Origin: JALRBM01 sp964477195
Lineage (GTDB): Bacteria > Patescibacteriota > Saccharimonadia > Saccharimonadales > Saccharimonadaceae
Length of the DNA stretch: 20,675 nucleotides
Assembly (NCBI GenBank): GCA_964477195.1
Contig: CAYZCX010000013.1
Location: 1 to 20,675, forward strand
Direction: 5' to 3'
Shown: piece by piece, positions 15,075 to 20,675 of the stretch
How the letters are laid out: each line of letters opens with the position of its first letter
Numbering within the stretch: position 1 is the stretch's first letter
The notes under the pieces: generated by a model
Told to the model about the DNA's origin: nothing
The model's input: only the letters and a program-made list of their open reading frames with translations
The model's database searches: none
Translations under genes and position numbers: made by a program

Positions 15075-15102
15075 ACGTTGCATCGACCGAGAGGAGCACG
15101 CA

Positions 15103-15384
15103 ATGGCTGATGTAAGGCGACTGCCTGGCCCCATTGCCGATGTATGGGATTGGCAACTCGAAGGATCGTGCCGGAATGAAGCGCGTGACGACTTCTTTAT
15201 CCCTGACGGGGAGCGAGGAAGTCAGCGGCTACGCCGAGAAGCGCGAGCCAAGGCGGTCTGCATGCAGTGTCCGGTACTCGAGCAGTGTCGCAACCATTCA
15301 CTCGCCGCACAAGAACCATATGGGGTCTGGGGCGGGCTGAGCGAGAGCGAGCGACGGGCACTACTCAAGAAAAATGCCTCTTAG
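15103..15384 (+). CDS. WhiB-family [4Fe-4S] transcriptional regulator
   Basis: A 93-aa protein with every WhiB hallmark: four cysteines C23, C53, C56 and C62 in the C-X29-C-X2-C-X5-C spacing, FF near residues 31-32, CPVLEQC, the GVWGG turn at 74-78, and a basic helix with ERRALLKK at the C-terminus. WhiB proteins bind an Fe-S cluster, usually pair with the primary sigma factor's region 4, and sense redox state or NO. The family is essentially confined to Actinobacteria and their phages, so its presence beside CPR-type pnp is unexpected. The gene is alone, with its own promoter, Shine-Dalgarno GAGGAG and hairpin. It is GC-rich: 37 of 60 bases at 15181-15240 are G or C, against 24 of 60 at 16081-16140 in the neighbouring aminotransferase. 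Transfer from an actinobacterial host or phage is likely; targets are unknown. Confidence 0.93.
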   Translation: MADVRRLPGPIADVWDWQLEGSCRNEARDDFFIPDGERGSQRLRREARAKAVCMQCPVLEQCRNHSLAAQEPYGVWGGLSESERRALLKKNAS

Positions 15385-15399
15385 TCATCACCTTGCAAC

Positions 15400-15439
15400 C
15401 GGACCTGGCTCGCGCGTTCGCGTGTGTAAGCCAGGTCCG
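15400..15439 (+). terminator. Hairpin after the WhiB gene
   Basis: A perfect 11-bp stem CGGACCTGGCT/AGCCAGGTCCG (15400-15410, 15429-15439), with a further CGCG/CGCG inner stem in the loop. No U-tract follows (TTCAAATTT). It lies between convergent genes and may serve both. Confidence 0.65.
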
Positions 15440-15440
15440 T

Positions 15441-15923
15441 TCAAATTTCGGCTACTATTTTTTCTAAACGCTTTTGTAAACGATTGATGCGATCTTCTAC
15501 CGTGTTCGTCTCCCTTAGTTGCGTGCGAGAGAGCTTTGCAGCATTCGTCATATCTCTCACATGCAAACTACAGTTTAAATCTTCACAGACAAGAAATGAA
15601 ATGGAGCTCTTCGCTTTATCAAAAGTAAGGATTGCTGAGTAACTTCCCCTTTGCCACGTTGCGCAGATGTCGCAAATTATCGCTTCGACTCTCCCCTTAT
15701 GATTCGGAGTTCGTTTCTGAAGTCGAAATGGAACGACATGCATACGAGCCAATGGCGCGATAAGCACTCCCTCGTTTCGGCTTTTGTTGGTGACGGCAAG
15801 AAAGTCCCGATTTTCCCAGTCTGTTATCTCTTCGGGCACAAAACGAAGCTCGCGCTTGATCCGAGGCCGTACCGAGGACGTGCTCAGAAGTTCAGCTAGT
15901 TCTTCCCGGCTAATCTGTTTCAT
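15441..15923 (-). CDS. FBP-domain (FusB-like, EF-G-binding) zinc protein
   Basis: A 160-aa protein matching the EF-G-binding FBP C-terminal treble-clef zinc-finger family: C84-x2-C87 followed by W90, then C113-x4-C118 in LVCEDLNCSLHVRD, with a helical tail (EDRINRLQKRLEKIV). FusB-type relatives bind EF-G and free it from ribosomes stalled by fusidic acid. Stand-alone proteins of this size and layout are known mainly from Actinobacteria, usually with no shown resistance role. It begins 12 nt after the aminotransferase stop, with only a weak AGG before the ATG, so it is probably co-transcribed. Family assignment is from remembered motifs; ribosome rescue or EF-G binding is inferred. Confidence 0.75.
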   Translation of the reverse strand: MKQISREELAELLSTSSVRPRIKRELRFVPEEITDWENRDFLAVTNKSRNEGVLIAPLARMHVVPFRLQKRTPNHKGRVEAIICDICATWQRGSYSAILTFDKAKSSISFLVCEDLNCSLHVRDMTNAAKLSRTQLRETNTVEDRINRLQKRLEKIVAEI

Positions 15924-15935
15924 ATTTTTAGCCTA

Positions 15936-16928
15936 TCATGCAAATGTTGCGAGCGCATCGACAAGTTGCTTCATATCTGCTTGCTTGGCTGAAGCTGCTC
16001 GTATCACACTATTCCCCTTAAAATTGTCAAAAAGGTATGTTTTTATGTTGAACGATTCACTCAACTGCTGATGCAATTGAGCACTCGGGATTGTGTGGTG
16101 CTTAAAGATCACAAATAAATCAAGAGAGGAGAATAACTCATAGTTGCCCAGATTCGCAATAGCGGTGGTTATGTATTCACGCGAAGCTTTGATAGCGCTC
16201 ACCGCTTTTTTGAATTCATCGAGGTGTTTCAATGCAAAGAGTGCTCGATGTTGAGCGTCGTGATTGACAGTGAAAAGCATACGGTGTGCAGCAAACTTTT
16301 TTGTTATCTCAACGTCAGCTAATATATAGCCAAACCGGCTCCCCGCCATGGCGCAGAACTTGCTAAGTGTCCGCGAGACAACGAGTTGGTCAGGGTATGT
16401 CGAGATAAGATCACTCACAGAATGACCATAAAACTCATAATACGCTTCATCCACGAATACTTTAAACCCTGCCTCAAGCAGCTCGACAATTTGTTCACGA
16501 GCAACAACATCCCCCGCAGGATTACTTGGATTATCAAGAATGACACTTGTATGTTCAGGAATCGCTCCTTTTTCTTTCAAAAGAGCCGCCGATATTTGCG
16601 TGCGATCGTGAGGAAGATTTATGACAGAGATCCCCACCCTTGCTGCATAGACGGGATATTGATAATACATGGGCGGCGCAACAGCGATAGTATACTCCGA
16701 ATCGTCGAGCTTGTTTATGCGAAGATAGAGATCAATAAGTTCATCTGAGCCATTTCCGCATATAATCATTTCCGCAGGAAGACCAGTATACTTGCTCAGC
16801 GCCTCCCGTACCTCGTTATTCGTCGGATCCGGATATGCCGCCGTGACCTGCGTCGGTGTATATGTGTCGTATACATGATCCGCATGCAAATTAATTCCAT
16901 ATTCCAGGTGTAATATATTTTTGTTCAA
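15936..16928 (-). CDS. PLP-dependent class I/II aminotransferase (HisC-like)
   Basis: A 330-aa fold-type I aminotransferase. Visible are the substrate/cofactor loop GNGSDELIDL (about 58-67), LDNPSNPAG (131-139), VDEAYYEF with the PLP-pairing Asp at about 160, and SRTLSKFCAMAGSRFGY with the Schiff-base lysine at about K190. The sequence is closest in style to histidinol-phosphate aminotransferases, but no other histidine genes are here, so another amino acid substrate is possible. The start is TTG at 16928, seven bases after AAGGAGG; an upstream in-frame GTG (16937) overlaps that Shine-Dalgarno and is rejected. It leads a two-gene unit with the FBP protein. Confidence 0.88.
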   Translation of the reverse strand: MNKNILHLEYGINLHADHVYDTYTPTQVTAAYPDPTNNEVREALSKYTGLPAEMIICGNGSDELIDLYLRINKLDDSEYTIAVAPPMYYQYPVYAARVGISVINLPHDRTQISAALLKEKGAIPEHTSVILDNPSNPAGDVVAREQIVELLEAGFKVFVDEAYYEFYGHSVSDLISTYPDQLVVSRTLSKFCAMAGSRFGYILADVEITKKFAAHRMLFTVNHDAQHRALFALKHLDEFKKAVSAIKASREYITTAIANLGNYELFSSLDLFVIFKHHTIPSAQLHQQLSESFNIKTYLFDNFKGNSVIRAASAKQADMKQLVDALATFA

Positions 16929-16959
16929 AGGTCCCACCTCCTTTTAAATTTCCTGATGC

Positions 16960-16965
16960 ATAATA
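16960..16965 (-). promoter_or_regulatory. Extended -10 box of the aminotransferase unit (TGG-TATTAT)
   Basis: TGG-TATTAT on the minus strand, 31 nt before the TTG start; no good -35. A second TATAAT (17027-17022), just after greA, could also drive this unit. Confidence 0.5.
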
Positions 16966-17033
16966 CCACAAAGATGTATACGATGCGTAGAAATCTAACA
17001 ATAGCGAATTATCGTACTCTCATTATAACTGAG

Positions 17034-17516
17034 CTATGATCGATGAGACCGAAGCGAGGTAATACGTTTTTCTCCCGATGCTAGTCTGACACTGTCCCCT
17101 ACTTTCTTACCTATAAGCTCTTTTGCAAGTGGTGCATTGCAGCTCATAATAACCGCGCCCTCCCTTTGCTGACCGGTAAATGCTGTCCAATCTCCTGCAA
17201 TGAAGTAGTGACCTGTCTTACCTTGGCCATCTTGGAGTTCCACAAGACTCCCGACTCCTACACGGTTAGGCCATTGCCGAGGAACCGCCGGAAGGCTGGC
17301 TCGTAAAATCTGCCGCAAGTACTGCCTCTCCGCATCGAGCACTGACTGACGATCGCGCAGCGCATCAAACGGCGCATTGTCGTGCCATGTTTCCGACGAT
17401 TGATTGAAGACTTCATAAAACTCAGGTCCAAGTGCCTGAATATCGGCATCGAGTTTGGCAATCCGACGTCGCGCCCACTCCCTATCTTCATTAAGAATGA
17501 TCATTTCCGCTGACAT
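17034..17516 (-). CDS. GreA/GreB-family transcript cleavage factor, variant tip
   Basis: A 160-aa protein with the Gre layout: an N-terminal coiled-coil hairpin (about 1-78) and a C-terminal FKBP-like domain (about 84-155, with VGVGSLVELQDG, APLAKELIGKKVGDSV and the final KRITSL). Gre factors enter the RNA polymerase secondary channel and stimulate cleavage of backtracked RNA through two tip acids (D41 and E44 in E. coli GreA). Here the tip reads ETWHDNAPFDAL: D46 fits E44, but T43 is at the D41 position. Activity may differ from standard GreA. AAGGGAG precedes the ATG. The gene is single, with two -10-like boxes and a cluster of inverted repeats upstream. Confidence 0.82.
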   Translation of the reverse strand: MSAEMIILNEDREWARRRIAKLDADIQALGPEFYEVFNQSSETWHDNAPFDALRDRQSVLDAERQYLRQILRASLPAVPRQWPNRVGVGSLVELQDGQGKTGHYFIAGDWTAFTGQQREGAVIMSCNAPLAKELIGKKVGDSVRLASGEKRITSLRSHRS

Positions 17517-17545
17517 TCAAAAAACTCCCTTCAAGTTTAATTTAA

Positions 17546-17622
17546 ATTATAGTCGTCAGCGGTTCGGCTCGTCCGAACGTATTCGAATAGAGGATCGTTT
17601 CGATCGTAATAAAGCTATTATA
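17546..17622 (-). promoter_or_regulatory. greA upstream region: two -10 boxes and three inverted repeats
   Basis: Minus-strand TATAAT at 17622-17617 and 17551-17546. Between them lie GATCG-TTT-CGATC (17593-17605), the palindrome TATTCGAATA (17580-17589) and GTTCGG-5 nt-CCGAAC (17562-17578). Both -35 boxes are poor, suggesting regulated initiation. Confidence 0.5.
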
Positions 17623-17660
17623 TCAAAATAGCAAGAATTTAAGAGAGTTCTCTAGCTTAG

Positions 17661-17690
17661 AAAACAAAAACCCCGCAATTATTTGCGGAG
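17661..17690 (-). terminator. Rho-independent terminator of rpsO
   Basis: Stem CTCCGCAA/TTGCGGGG (17690-17683, 17678-17671) with a 4-nt loop holding the stop codon, then TTTTTGTTTT on the minus strand (17670-17661). Confidence 0.85.
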
Positions 17691-17945
17691 TCCAAGTGCG
17701 GCGACAGTTGCCTTATAGCCTTCGAAGTCTTTTGACTCAAGGTATTTTAGCAGTTTTTTGCGTCGACCCACCATTTGCATCAACCCACGGCGCGCCATGA
17801 AATCGTGCTTGTTCTTCTTAAGATGCTCTGTCACTTCCTTGATACGAGCCGTCAAAACAGAGGCCTGTGCCTGAGGCGATCCGACGTCTGTTTTGTGGAC
17901 TTGTGTTGAAGCAAGTGCCTTCGCTTTGTTCTCTGCTGTAATCAT
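17679..17945 (-). CDS. rpsO: 30S ribosomal protein uS15
   Basis: An 88-aa protein with the S15 helical layout and signature: HKTDVGSPQAQASVLTARI (17-35), then LKKNKHDFMARRGLMQMVGRRKKLLKYL (two adjoining parts, 42-69). It binds the central domain of 16S rRNA early in assembly. The ATG at 17945 lies 9 nt after a very good -10 box, and no Shine-Dalgarno is present, so the mRNA has almost no leader. The classical S15 autoregulatory leader therefore cannot exist here in its usual form. The terminator is built into the last codons. The gene lies downstream of truB, in the common truB-rpsO order, but has its own promoter. Confidence 0.97.
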   Translation of the reverse strand: MITAENKAKALASTQVHKTDVGSPQAQASVLTARIKEVTEHLKKNKHDFMARRGLMQMVGRRKKLLKYLESKDFEGYKATVAALGLRK

Positions 17946-17954
17946 CAGGTATGT

Positions 17955-17983
17955 ATTGTACCAGAGTGGGAGAAAGTTTTCAA
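17955..17983 (-). promoter_or_regulatory. rpsO promoter, near-leaderless
   Basis: On the minus strand TTGAAA (17983-17978), 17 nt ending TGG, TACAAT (17960-17955), 9 nt to the ATG. Confidence 0.78.
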
Positions 17984-18028
17984 CAGGTTAATTGCCCCAT
18001 GCAGAAATACGGAAGTTTGACTGCCAGC

Positions 18029-18676
18029 TTAGATATCCTCAATAATACAGCTATCGGCTATATCATAGTCAGCAATTCGCGTCCGTCGTAACTGTGTACA
18101 GTACGCTCCAACACCCAAAGTTGACCCAATATCTTCAGCGAGTGACCGAATATACGTTCCGCTTGAAACATGGGTGCGGATTTTTACATTTGGATATTCG
18201 TACGCCATCAGTTCAAGAGAATAGACAGTCACGCTTCTTGTAGGAATTTCTATTTTTTCTCCCTTACGAGCCAGTTTATAAGCTCGTTGGCCATTGATCT
18301 TAATAGCACTATAAATAGGTGGTCGTTGCTGGATTTCACCCTGGAATTTATCCAGAGCAGCATTTATTTCAGCCTTTGGCGGCACCCGGTCGCTGACATC
18401 CGAAATGTCCCCTTCCGGATCTCCCGTAGAACTGGTCTGACCAAGTCGAATTGTTGCCTCATACACCTTATCGAGCTTGGAGTAGTGCTCGGCATTTTTA
18501 CACTCTTTTCCTGTCACGATGATCATAAGACCCGTAGCAAAGGGGTCTAATGTCCCGGTATGCCCTACTTTCACCTTCTTGCCAGCTCGCTCGCTTAAGC
18601 GACGCCTCACACGCGCCACCACGCCAAAACTGGTCATGTCAGAAGGTTTGTCTATCAAAATAATCGAATCGTTCAT
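18029..18676 (-). CDS. truB: tRNA pseudouridine(55) synthase TruB, short form
   Basis: A 215-aa enzyme that makes pseudouridine 55 in the T-loop of tRNAs. IDKPSDMTSF (8-17) and GHTGTLDPFATG (38-49) with catalytic D44 are the TruB motif I/II; RPPIYSAIKINGQRAYKLAR (near 117-136) and SSGTYIRSLAEDIG (near 176-189) follow. The C-terminal PUA domain of longer TruB proteins (about 300 aa) is missing, as in some reduced genomes. The ATG at 18676 follows TATACT by 7 nt with no clear Shine-Dalgarno, so translation may be leaderless. It is divergent from the 114-aa gene, whose -35 lies 24 bp upstream. Confidence 0.95.
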   Translation of the reverse strand: MNDSIILIDKPSDMTSFGVVARVRRRLSERAGKKVKVGHTGTLDPFATGLMIIVTGKECKNAEHYSKLDKVYEATIRLGQTSSTGDPEGDISDVSDRVPPKAEINAALDKFQGEIQQRPPIYSAIKINGQRAYKLARKGEKIEIPTRSVTVYSLELMAYEYPNVKIRTHVSSGTYIRSLAEDIGSTLGVGAYCTQLRRTRIADYDIADSCIIEDI

Positions 18677-18683
18677 TATTTCT

Positions 18684-18689
18684 AGTATA
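18684..18689 (-). promoter_or_regulatory. truB -10 box (AGG-TATACT), leaderless
   Basis: Minus-strand GAGGTATACTAG, 7 nt to the ATG. It is nearly the same string as in front of the PIG-L gene (AAGGTATACTAG). No clear -35. Confidence 0.55.
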
Positions 18690-18699
18690 CCTCATTAAG

Positions 18700-18728
18700 T
18701 TGACAAGTATTGCTATTTACAATATAGA
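18700..18728 (+). promoter_or_regulatory. Promoter of the 114-aa protein gene
   Basis: Consensus TTGACA (18700-18705), 17 nt, TATAGA (18723-18728); the leader is about 30 nt. The TTG inside the -35 could be misread as a start codon. Confidence 0.75.
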
Positions 18729-18765
18729 TAAGATTACGTTTGTTCACCAAGGATTGGATAAGCCG

Positions 18766-19110
18766 ATGAGCACCGAGGATTACTTCGCCGGAGAAGCACA
18801 GCGCTACCCCATCGACCTTCCGACTGGATGGCAAATGTGGTGGTGGCTGCGTGGAATTGCTCGTATCAAGAGGCAAGGCGGCGTTCCCTTCGTCAAATGC
18901 CTTTATCTCGACCGATACTTGGGTGACCCCGAGGAAGAAGCAAGCGGTTTTGGGTGGAAAATTGACGAGAGTGACCGAACTCGCGTTCGGGAATTCCTGG
19001 TGCAGGAACTGGAAAAGCGTGGCCTGGCGCTCAAGGAACTTACTCTCGAGAAAGCTCCCGGTAAGAAAGAATTCTTCCAGTCCATTCGCGCCGTCGTCGT
19101 CATCACCTAA
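18766..19110 (+). CDS. Hypothetical protein, 114 aa, isolated GC-rich gene
   Basis: I do not recognise this protein. It starts MSTEDYFAGEAQRYP, contains a Trp-rich segment WQMWWWLRG (about 22-30), Lys/Arg-rich stretches and a Glu/Lys-rich C-terminal half (about 75-105). No signal peptide, Cys pair or known motif is seen. The ATG at 18766 is chosen because the promoter places transcript start near 18735; AAGGA lies 12 nt before it, a weak Shine-Dalgarno. It is a single gene with its own TTGACA promoter and an 18-bp hairpin directly after the stop. Its base use is GC-richer than that of truB and the PIG-L gene. It resembles the lipoprotein, hydrolase and WhiB cassettes, suggesting acquisition; function unknown. 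Confidence 0.7.
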   Translation: MSTEDYFAGEAQRYPIDLPTGWQMWWWLRGIARIKRQGGVPFVKCLYLDRYLGDPEEEASGFGWKIDESDRTRVREFLVQELEKRGLALKELTLEKAPGKKEFFQSIRAVVVIT

Positions 19111-19116
19111 CAAGCT

Positions 19117-19158
19117 GGGCTGCTCAGAAAATGAGACCATTCATTTTCTGAGCAGCCC
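19117..19158 (+). terminator. Perfect 18-bp hairpin after the 114-aa gene
   Basis: Arms 19117-19134 and 19141-19158 (GGGCTGCTCAGAAAATGA and its exact complement), 6-nt loop, 6 nt after the stop. No U-tract follows (TAACCC). Confidence 0.7.
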
Positions 19159-19168
19159 TAACCCAAGG

Positions 19169-19174
19169 TATACT
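19169..19174 (+). promoter_or_regulatory. PIG-L gene -10 box (AGG-TATACT), leaderless
   Basis: TATACT, then AGATAT, then ATG at 19181. The spacing places the transcription start at or just before the ATG. The upstream -35 region falls in the preceding hairpin arm. Confidence 0.6.
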
Positions 19175-19180
19175 AGATAT

Positions 19181-19867
19181 ATGAAAAAGATTATTTTTGG
19201 CATTTTTGCTCACCCCGATGATGAGGCCTTTGGCCCCGCCGGAGCACTGCTCAAAGAGACAAAAAACGGCAATGACCTCCATCTTCTTACATTTACAAAT
19301 GGAAGCGGAGGCACAAATCCTGATAATGTGCCCGACCTCGGCGAACTTCGGCTCAAAGAATGGCACAAAGCCGGGAAACTTTTTAGTGCAAAAAGCATGC
19401 ATTTTTTGGAATATGAAGACGGTCATCTGAGTAATCAGGCACTGCTTGAAGCCGGCGAAAAGATCACTCAAATCGTCATGAGCATCATAAAAGACGAACC
19501 TCAGGACATCATCATAGAATTTGTAACAATGGATCTCAACGGTGTCACGGGTCATATCGACCACATCGTTGCTGCGCGTACAGCTTGTCTTGTGTTTTAC
19601 CGTATGAAAGAGCTGGACGCTCGGTTTAGTCGTATTCGTCTTGCCTGCTGGCCATTTGACACCTTTCCAGTTAGAAATACAGACTGGGTCTACATGGAGC
19701 CGGGTCGCCGTACGGAGGAGATCGATGAAACGATTGATGCCCGTGAATATCGAGATGAACTCCTCGCTATTATCCGCACTCACCATACTCAGCGACATGA
19801 CGGCGAAAACTTCCTTGCTTGGCAAGGAAGTAATCTGGGCATGTGCTCATTTATCGTAAAAACCTAA
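19181..19867 (+). CDS. PIG-L/LmbE-family zinc deacetylase
   Basis: A 228-aa PIG-L deacetylase. These zinc enzymes remove acetyl groups from N-acetylglucosamine-containing compounds; MshB of mycothiol synthesis and bacillithiol BshB are relatives. AHPDDE at residues 10-15 gives zinc ligands H11 and D14 and catalytic D13; GVTGHIDH (near 125) supplies the third zinc ligand. The start at 19181 is set by homology and by the -10 box 6 nt before it; an upstream in-frame extension would run through the 114-aa gene in another frame and the hairpin. It ends tail-to-tail with the next gene, sharing CTAA. Substrate unknown; sugar or wall-component deacetylation is an inference. Confidence 0.88.
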   Translation: MKKIIFGIFAHPDDEAFGPAGALLKETKNGNDLHLLTFTNGSGGTNPDNVPDLGELRLKEWHKAGKLFSAKSMHFLEYEDGHLSNQALLEAGEKITQIVMSIIKDEPQDIIIEFVTMDLNGVTGHIDHIVAARTACLVFYRMKELDARFSRIRLACWPFDTFPVRNTDWVYMEPGRRTEEIDETIDAREYRDELLAIIRTHHTQRHDGENFLAWQGSNLGMCSFIVKT

Positions 19868-20675
19868 GATTGGCCAGGAATCTTGAACTGGCCAGGATCG
19901 TTTGACTGCGGTTGGACCGGTTGAGATGGCTGCGCTGCACCGAGCACTTCTTCTAATTTCTCAGGGGGTAATGCACCAGATGGCTGACTAGGCGAAAGGG
20001 TCTCTGTTGGCACTGGAGGAAGTGGCGGCAATGTCGAAAAGTCCGGCATCGGTGGGAGAGGAGGTAGTGTTGTCGCCGGAGCAACCGGTTGAGACTCAAG
20101 TGGTGGAGGCGTCGGCACTGAAGCTTGTTGTTCAGCCGGCGCTTCTGCGGGAACAGCACCGAGCGCAGCCTCTACCGCAGCACGAGCTTCTTCATGTGGC
20201 TGTGGCGCTCGGGTTTTGGCGTCAAGATCTGCTAATGTTTCATTCGGAGGTTGCACGGGAGGTGCATACGATACAGGCGCTGTTTCAGGCTCGGTTGGCG
20301 CTGGCGCCGGATTAACAGGTGGTGGCGTTACTGTAGCAGATTGACTAAACGGATCGACAACTGGCGATTCGTATTCAGACTGTGTTGCCGCATTGAGTGG
20401 CGACTGGAATGTAGGAGACGAGTCACCGACATATGAATTGCCTCCGTGCGTAAGAATGGTATGATTTTGATCATTCTCTACTTCGCGGCGCTTATCTTCC
20501 GCCGCTTGTTCCGTCGTCGCATTCAGTGTCCCGCCAAAACTTGGCTCTGGCGTTTTGTCTTCTGGAGTGTCATTTACCTCGGCAGGTCCAATAACAGGTG
20601 CAGCAGGCTGCGTCGCTGCGTCGGCGACATCTTCACTTGCCGCAGCGATATCTTTTTGGAGATCCGCTAGTGACG
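19864..20675 (-). CDS. Pro/Ala-rich low-complexity protein, 5' end outside window
   Basis: The frame is open from the right edge to the TAG at 19866-19864, at least 269 residues, and its start lies outside. The visible part is disordered-looking: acidic and Ala-rich at first (AAASEDVADAATQPAAP), with a short charged patch (EQAAEDKRREVENDQNHT), then long Pro-rich stretches (LPPLPPMPDF, LPPLPPVPTE) and a final KIPGQS. A GTG at 20256 is an internal Val codon rather than a start. No catalytic motif is visible. Such tails are common on surface, cell-division or secretion-associated proteins, but no function can be assigned without the N-terminus. Low complexity makes homology weak. Confidence 0.65.
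   Translation of the reverse strand, partial: SLADLQKDIAAASEDVADAATQPAAPVIGPAEVNDTPEDKTPEPSFGGTLNATTEQAAEDKRREVENDQNHTILTHGGNSYVGDSSPTFQSPLNAATQSEYESPVVDPFSQSATVTPPPVNPAPAPTEPETAPVSYAPPVQPPNETLADLDAKTRAPQPHEEARAAVEAALGAVPAEAPAEQQASVPTPPPLESQPVAPATTLPPLPPMPDFSTLPPLPPVPTETLSPSQPSGALPPEKLEEVLGAAQPSQPVQPQSNDPGQFKIPGQS

Noticed and set aside
18700..18765. A longer start (TTG at 18700) for the 114-aa gene
   Set aside because: That TTG is part of the TTGACA -35 box, so it would not be in the transcript.
3448..19110. Foreign-looking genes as an assembly chimera
   Set aside because: They are four short genes at separate places, each bounded by intact neighbours, which a simple mis-join would not produce; read-level checking is still the proper test.

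Overview
The window looks like chromosomal DNA of a streamlined Patescibacteria/CPR bacterium, most likely a Candidatus Saccharibacteria (TM7) member. This is inferred from gene content and protein character, not from a database search. The signs are short ribosomal proteins, a TruB without a PUA domain, an RNase J with a long basic N-terminal extension, genes packed so tightly that stops and terminators overlap, and no rplI behind rpsR. No in-frame UGA is needed, so the code appears standard. No rRNA, tRNA, CRISPR array, insertion sequence or integrase is visible.

Layout. 1-3297 (- strand): the operon rpsF-ssb-rpsR-nudix-efp, followed by a membrane-anchored serine hydrolase cut by the left edge. 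3448-4017 (-): a lone lipoprotein gene. 4135-7051 (-): ftsK followed by a HAD phosphatase. 7166-7801 (-): an unknown protein. 7967-10096 (-): RNase J with a 106-nt leader. 10323-11186 (+): a lone alpha/beta hydrolase. 11237-12729: a divergent pair, family-4-type uracil-DNA glycosylase and a phosphotransferase, sharing a 38-bp promoter region. 12736-14853 (-): pnp. 15103-15384 (+): a WhiB-family regulator. 15441-16928 (-): an aminotransferase followed by an FBP/FusB-type zinc protein. 17034-18676 (-): a GreA-like factor, rpsO and truB, each with its own promoter. 18766-19110 (+): an unknown 114-aa protein. 19181-19867 (+): a PIG-L deacetylase. 19864-20675 (-): the Pro/Ala-rich end of a protein cut by the right edge.

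Two patterns stand out. First, four genes (lipoprotein, hydrolase, WhiB, 114-aa protein) look like self-contained, GC-richer single-gene cassettes, each with its own -35/-10 promoter and hairpin, placed between housekeeping transcription units. WhiB is a hallmark family of Actinobacteria and their phages, and known Saccharibacteria live on actinobacterial hosts. Transfer of moron-like single genes from the host or its phages is therefore an attractive inference. Second, many resident genes begin only 6-11 nt after an excellent (often TGG-extended) -10 box, with no Shine-Dalgarno sequence, pointing to frequent leaderless transcription. Two of them share an interlocked 38-bp divergent promoter.

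The resident genes serve translation (EF-P, S6, S18, S15, TruB), RNA turnover (RNase J, PNPase), chromosome segregation and repair (FtsK, SSB, UDG), transcript elongation (GreA-like), wall remodelling and small-molecule modification.
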